Shown here one piece after another: positions 58,461-64,000 of a stretch of DNA of 64,000 bases. The DNA is from Flabesymbios commensalis. Taxonomy: Eukaryota > Annelida > Polychaeta > Terebellida > Flabelligeridae. A program made the translations under genes and the position numbers. The stretch is taken from assembly GCA_964017125.1 (NCBI GenBank), contig OZ024914.1, positions 22,998,282 through 23,062,281 of the forward strand. Reading direction: 5' to 3'. Position 1 is the stretch's first letter. The number at the start of each line of letters is the position of its first letter. The notes below the pieces were generated by a model. That model did no database searches, was not told where the DNA came from, and saw nothing but the letters and a program-made list of their open reading frames with translations.

Positions 58461-59710
58461 GTCTATGCAAGTATTATATAGTATATCATATTATACATGT
58501 ATCTATCTTATTTAACATACCATTTATATCTTGGGTTGTTATTTACGTGATGACATTCGTCTTTACTTTCTTTATCATAATTCGGCGGCGGGCTATTATC
58601 GAGTGTGCTCTTGTTGGCATTTTACGTCAATAATTTCACCTTGTAGTCTTGCAGATTATTGGAACCATTGTGCAAATAAGGGTAAAATGATGGGCTCATG
58701 TTTAATATCCCTTTACAACTTATTGAAACCGTGAATATGCACGATACCAGCCTGTATTATCAACTATTATGTGTAGCATGTATATGCAACAAATGGAAAT
58801 ATGAAATATATGTTTCTTTTTTTTGCACATATTCGGCCTATTAACTTATAAGCCTATTAGGATTATACCTAGCTTATGTCATTGCTATGAAGTGCTTGAA
58901 AATTAAGTAATCGAGTGTATATGCATTGTTATGCAACCATCAGAGCACAGTGTCATCCAACATTATTTGCAATACAAAAATAAAAAAGTAGGATATATAT
59001 AGGAGTTTTAAAAGCATATCCTCGGTTTCATCACACTGACAATTTGATATTGTTGTTCTTAACAATCGAATTCATTACAAATGATGAGGAATGATTACAT
59101 TGAGCACAATCATAACATTTTGTGTGGCTTTACACTTTAGTGGTTCTAGTGGGAATTTCGTTAATAAATTAACATTCAATTGTCCTGTAGAAAAAAAATC
59201 ATATAAAAGATAAATTGCTAGGAAAAAGTTGTGAAATTATAGATAATATATCACGTCATGAAGAAAAAAATAAAGGAAGTGCGGAATATCAATATATCAA
59301 TTGAGTGTACAAACACCCAAATAACTCAAGTAGTTGTATAATATGTACCAATGAAACAATACATATATGCTTATTTATGAATATGCACAGTCTCACATTT
59401 TCCCTATTTTATCTGTATCAATTTGAAGCAATTAAACAAATTTAATAAAATTGTGATACTTGAATTATAACATAAAGCGGTGACAACTTGTAAAAATACA
59501 ATGGTGTATATAGTGGCAGGCTAGAATAGTACAAATCAGACAAACTTCACCAGCTGAAAGTTCAGTAGGCCTACCTGTAATTTGTGTCCCGCTGTTCTAC
59601 TCCAAGAAGAGTATTGTCCTTCAACGTGATTGACAATAACTGGTGTTTTTGCAACCTCAACAACCACATTACTCAATTGACTTCCTACAGCCTTATATCC
59701 TACATCCTTA

Positions 59711-59932
59711 TTTACCCTTTGACTTCCAGGCCGGGGTGCATGCCAGGATCCAGATATACTGGTGTACGAGTTCTATTTTTCGTCATTTGAAGCTGGAATT
59801 GCTAACGCAATTTCCAGCTTCAAATGACGAAAAATACATAAATGTAGTATATATTTGACGAAAATTTTATGGTTACGTTCATTGACGAATGACGACGGAA
59901 ATTTCCGTCATGTATGGTAGTGAAAAGGTTAA
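59711..59932. mobile_element. TTAA-type MITE with very regular hairpin
   Basis: TTTACCCTTTGACTTCC to GGTAGTGAAAAGGTTAA; central hairpin TTTTTCGTCATTTGAAGCTG...CAGCTTCAAATGACGAAAAA at 59776-59834 with one bulge. It shows that the family also occupies the intergenic flank. Confidence 0.8.
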
Positions 59933-59939
59933 CCAAGTC

Positions 59940-60660
59940 CCCTACGCAACCACATCTCCCAGGTCGACACCTATGGCCACATATTACATCCCTTCCTTCT
60001 TCAGCCACAATCCGCAAGCTTCTACCTGTTATCTCTACAACAAGGCCCCCCCAGATAATCAGCCATATGCCCCAGATGACTTGATCAGCATCTATCCTAG
60101 GTGCTCCCTTTTCAATATAGTTACACTTAGAAATCTACTTTTACAGCTACATTCCCCAAGCCTCTTATTACAGCAATATTTTAGGATCCTTTCTACAGCC
60201 ACTCTCATAATAATATATCCCTCTACAGCCATATTTCCTATCTACAGACACATTTCCCAGTTTCTCTTCTACATCTACATTTTCAAGGTTTCTTTCTAGC
60301 GTCATTTTCAGATACCTATCGACAGACCTTTCACCAGGTGCCATCTGAAGACACTTCCCTAAATTTACGTCTACAGCTACATTTTCAATGTCTATAGTCC
60401 AAGTCTCCTTTTATTGCCACATACCTCAAGTCATCTCTACAAACACATTCTACAGTTCCACCTCTATTGCCACATTCCTTAATATCCTCTGTGGCGATAT
60501 TTTCCAGCTCTATTTATGGACACCGTCTCCAGGTCTTCGATCCCTACAGCCAAGTCTACCTATAGACATCTTCTCCAGGTCTCCCTACAGTTAGGTTCAT
60601 CTACAGACACATTCTGCAGGTCTTCAGTACAGTAAGGTCCATCTACAGACAGGTTAATAA
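59940..60660 (+). repeat. degenerate tandem repeat, CTACAG(C/A)CACATTTCC type
   Basis: The motif CTACAGACACATT or CTACAGCCACATT followed by CCAGGTCT/CCAAGTCT returns many times at loose spacing. Low purine content on the + strand. The open frame across 59889-60299 follows this composition and is not taken as a gene. Confidence 0.6.
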
Positions 60661-63600
60661 TTCAACCTTCTCCAGGTTGCCCCGAAACTCACATTATGCA
60701 GGTTAATACACTCAACATACACATCTTCCACTTTTCTTTGATCCGTTTATCACTTTATAGTGCTCTGTATTCACAGCATCCAATCACATTGTTGGTGGAA
60801 TTCTCTACGTTCACCAAAAACAGCCACTGTCAAAGCATGTCGTTCTTATAGATCCATGAGATGGCAACATTAGATGTCTTTTTAACATTAACATATTGTC
60901 AATCTTATCACTTTCACCTCCACATGTGATCGAGGAAAACTATTCTTCACGACTATAGTTCATACGTTACAAATTATCAATAGATAGACTAGTACATGTG
61001 TTTTCAAGGTGGTACAGCAGCTAATTATAGAACACTTGTAGCGAAAAATAGAACACTCTTAGAACAGCTAAATAAGCGAAAACTCTGATTTACTGTCGTC
61101 ATGCGTTTGATGACGGCTCATTAGAAAGCAGGCCACCATGTTAGAAAGAGTATCTGCATGACAAGTCTAAACAGGATGTAAGAATATGACCCATTAACAG
61201 TTCTGATGTATTAGTGGACAGATCAAGGGCGCTTGTCAGTAGGCCTACTGAACACCCGTTCATCTTAACAACACCCGGTAACAACAGCATGATGTTGAAC
61301 AGCTTGTTGTTGGTAGTGATTTTAATGGTAGCACCGACCGCCACCAGATCATCTGGTATGTAGGACTAATGTTTAATATATCTCTTAATTTAATTAATAA
61401 TATTAATCCCACCAAACCAGATACTGTTACCGCATATTGGCCTGAATTTGGGGCGACATCGAGGATGCAAACACAATATTACACCAACTTACGCACAGCG
61501 TAACCTACATTATGTTTACTTGGATGTTGGCGTTCAATCAAGTCTTTTATCAATTATTGTTAGTTTTTCTTCTAGTTTTCCAATTTGTCTTTATGTGGGA
61601 CGGGAAATTGATAAAAGAGTACTGTATTGAATAAAATACACAATCGTAATAATGTACACACGTGTATAATAACATAAAAAGTGCAGGCATGCAAATGCTC
61701 ATTTGGCATATTAATGAGTAATATTATTGTCATATCGATGCAAGTCTTAATCATATATTTTTTTCTGTTTGAAAAAAAATCCACAAAAAGAAGTCATTTA
61801 TGGTCATTTTGAGTTTAACGCAAAAACACTATAGTATTGTTCACACATTTATCAATAATATTTTCAAACTTTGATAATACTTTCATCTCTTAGTGTTGCG
61901 ACAAGCACTAAACGTAAAATATTCCCCATTGTTGTATGATAAACATTTCCCCAAAATGACTTTTGCTTTTGTGTGGGGATATATAAATTTCACAGATAAA
62001 CTAATTTAGATATATCTTGAGGTAAGGGGATGTATAATACCTTTATATAGCATAAATAAAATAACGGTCATTTATATACAGTCTATCACAAATCCGACGT
62101 CATATAGAAATATAGACCTTAGTACAGACCTTCAATATTGAATATAGTGAGTATCTGAATAACTTTTTTTTTTGATATTTGTAACTGTTTGGTCCCAAGC
62201 ATAATAGGACGACCCCTATACAATATACGACACACAATCATGACACATACATGTGGGGGTAGGCCTAACACCCTGATACTGATTTGGTGTATTTGCTCGG
62301 TACATTTCTTCTCTGTGAATGTAAGATATTTATAAAAACCATTGCCATTGCCAACACCTTCGTAACTTGGCATTTTATCAAATCATTTATCTATCAGGAT
62401 AATTATTAATTGAATGTGAATCGTGGCGAGCTCCCAGATGCGAAAGCTTGACTGATTATAGTTGACTGTGAGTGCTCTCTTGTAAGGAAAGGGAAGTCTC
62501 TAGCTGTAGCAGCTGCTGTTATTGTTTTGGGTAAACCTAATCTGCATCATAGTCACGATTCACTTGTTTTAATGTTTTTGTCTGGGCTGAATTTGTGTGT
62601 GTTGAATTCGAATCTGCTGGGTGATCTCTATTTTATGTTATGTACCTTTAAATGACCAAAACCAAAAAGTAAACGAAAACACCGTTTTCTATAGTTTGCT
62701 GCATATGTGAGTAATTTCTGCATCAATTGCAATATTCTGAAGACATTTGAATAATTTATGCTATATTTTACCTTTAAATTCACGTATTTATTTACTGTTA
62801 TTATAATTATTCAACAGAACATGCTGACGATGATGTATTTTTTTACCATTTTTTTTTACCAAAAATACAACATAGCCTCGTCACAGTATATATACATAAA
62901 AAAAACGCCATTTGTTCTGGGTTGTCCAACAGGAATACACAATTTATGTTTCTGTATGGCTGGGATGGTACTTGAGGATATTTTCAAAAACAGGTCAAAT
63001 TATTTAAAAGAAATCAGAAAATAATTTCTCACCTTCAAATCATCCATAAATTACGCTTTATTCCTGTGCGCAAACAAATAGATAAACGTTTTTTAGTTTT
63101 CTTTTTGGCGGTCATTCTGTTTTCGTTTGATAATTTAAAGGTCAGTGACACAGCATAGGAAATTGCGTCCTCTAATAGTGAAACAGCTGGTTATCAGTAA
63201 GATCACATGGCATCAACACAGATTGTGTAGTTTCAGGACGACACATCATTATAATATCAGATAATCAAGTACAATGAGTGTATAACGCACATTATTAAAA
63301 ATACTGCATAGTGTTGCAATATTGACAAATCTCCAAATCACATTACCCATAAAAATAGATGTTTCATTCCCTGAGTAAATGTTAGTAAAGAAACAGGCAC
63401 GAAAGTACAGTTGAGACCAGCTTATATATGCCCAAGTATGGGACTGACTGAAAGTTGCCCCATTTTTGAGTTCGCTGAAGGTTCGGCTGGCGGTGCGCAT
63501 GGTCCATTACTGTTCGATTCCGTTCTTTGGTGGACGGAACGTAAATGCCGACCGTATCTCTTTTTTTATACGAAAAAAGCCCCGTGCGACTTGGGCATTA

Positions 63601-64000
63601 GTGAATCAAAACAAATTCGAATGAGGAAATACAAGTTTATCTGCTTATAAATTAGCCTTATTCTGTGTTAATTTGATTGTTAATCTAATGCATATTACGT
63701 CTCAATATAACATAAAAACAACACAATTAAAAATAGCTATATGATTAAAAAAATTTTTTTACATATTTATTTATGTACAAAGTCTTTCATTGTTGTTTAC
63801 TTGTTGGGCTATTAAAATATCTGACAGTAAAATCTAAGTGATATTGAAATTAGATACCAAGTTTTTTAATATGATAAACTCTGGAGTCATACGTGGAGAC
63901 ATTACACTAAACTTTGAAAAACCCCATAATTTGTTGAGGGTGATCATTGGCAATGGTCACCGGGAAATGATCAGCCGTGATTGACACTATGTGACTTGCA

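Larger units (their letters stand above)
54997..58556 (+). repeat. tandem duplication, unit 3
   Basis: Third copy. It shares the CGATCGCG and ACG variants with unit 2, has five 160-bp repeats and an expanded GGCGTC tract. It ends at GATGACAT, after which single-copy sequence (TCGTCTTTAC) begins. Confidence 0.95.
58557..64000. other. intergenic region, no supported gene
   Basis: AT-rich single-copy DNA apart from one TTAA-type element and the degenerate repeat at 59940-60660. At 58585-58650 a GGCGGGCT and a second ATTTTACGTCAATAATTT suggest the outer edge of the 160-bp element. A GC-richer patch at 63440-63560 is open on the minus strand for some 80 codons but has no recognisable product. Confidence 0.6.

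Noticed and set aside
59889-60299. 136-codon open frame on the + strand
   Set aside because: It follows the low-purine degenerate repeat (CTACAG, CACATTT); the peptide is repetitive and has no family resemblance or splice context.
63249-63500. Minus-strand frame of 83 codons in a GC-richer patch
   Set aside because: No recognisable domain, no splice partners seen and a window edge close by; not supported as a gene.

Overview
The window is animal (bilaterian, most likely marine invertebrate) nuclear DNA: AT-rich, with short exons, GT-AG introns and many short palindromic repeats. I did not identify the species. One host gene dominates. It lies on the + strand and is the 3' two thirds of UNC80, the large helical-repeat scaffold of the NALCN sodium-leak channel complex. 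I assigned 44 exons from 878 to 46417. They join without a frame break into 2,046 codons plus a stop, and the order of conserved blocks matches vertebrate UNC80 as I remember it. The 5' third of the gene lies upstream of the window. A further exon at 168-232 is possible but weak.

Layout: 1-7190 holds exons 1-8. 7191-17997 is mostly two long introns (4.6 and 6.0 kb) around exon 9. 17998-38641 holds exons 10-40, closely spaced, with a 1.4 kb tandem-repeat element (23064-24453) between exons 20 and 21. 38642-46417 holds a decayed retroelement coding fragment, exons 41-43 and the terminal exon. 46418 to about 48255 is the 3' UTR. 46151-58556 is a three-unit tandem duplication: each unit has the last 88 codons of UNC80, the 3' UTR, a linker and an array of 160-bp repeats. 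The first unit carries a further 1,628-bp duplication inside its UTR. 58557-64000 is intergenic, with no gene I can support.

Introns and flanks are full of small palindromic elements of two families. One has TTAACCCTT...AAGGGTTAA ends, like non-autonomous piggyBac-type elements with a TTAA target. The other is a foldback of about 100 bp ending in CCCAGCAAACA/TGTTTGCTGGG. One member of the second family is nested in one of the first. In seven introns a GGTTAA end lies 20-46 bp upstream of the 3' splice site, where a branch point belongs. Just after exon 27 a 56-bp minisatellite consists of copies of the exon's own 3' end plus its splice donor. I saw no rRNA, CRISPR array, intact tRNA gene or retrovirus-like provirus.
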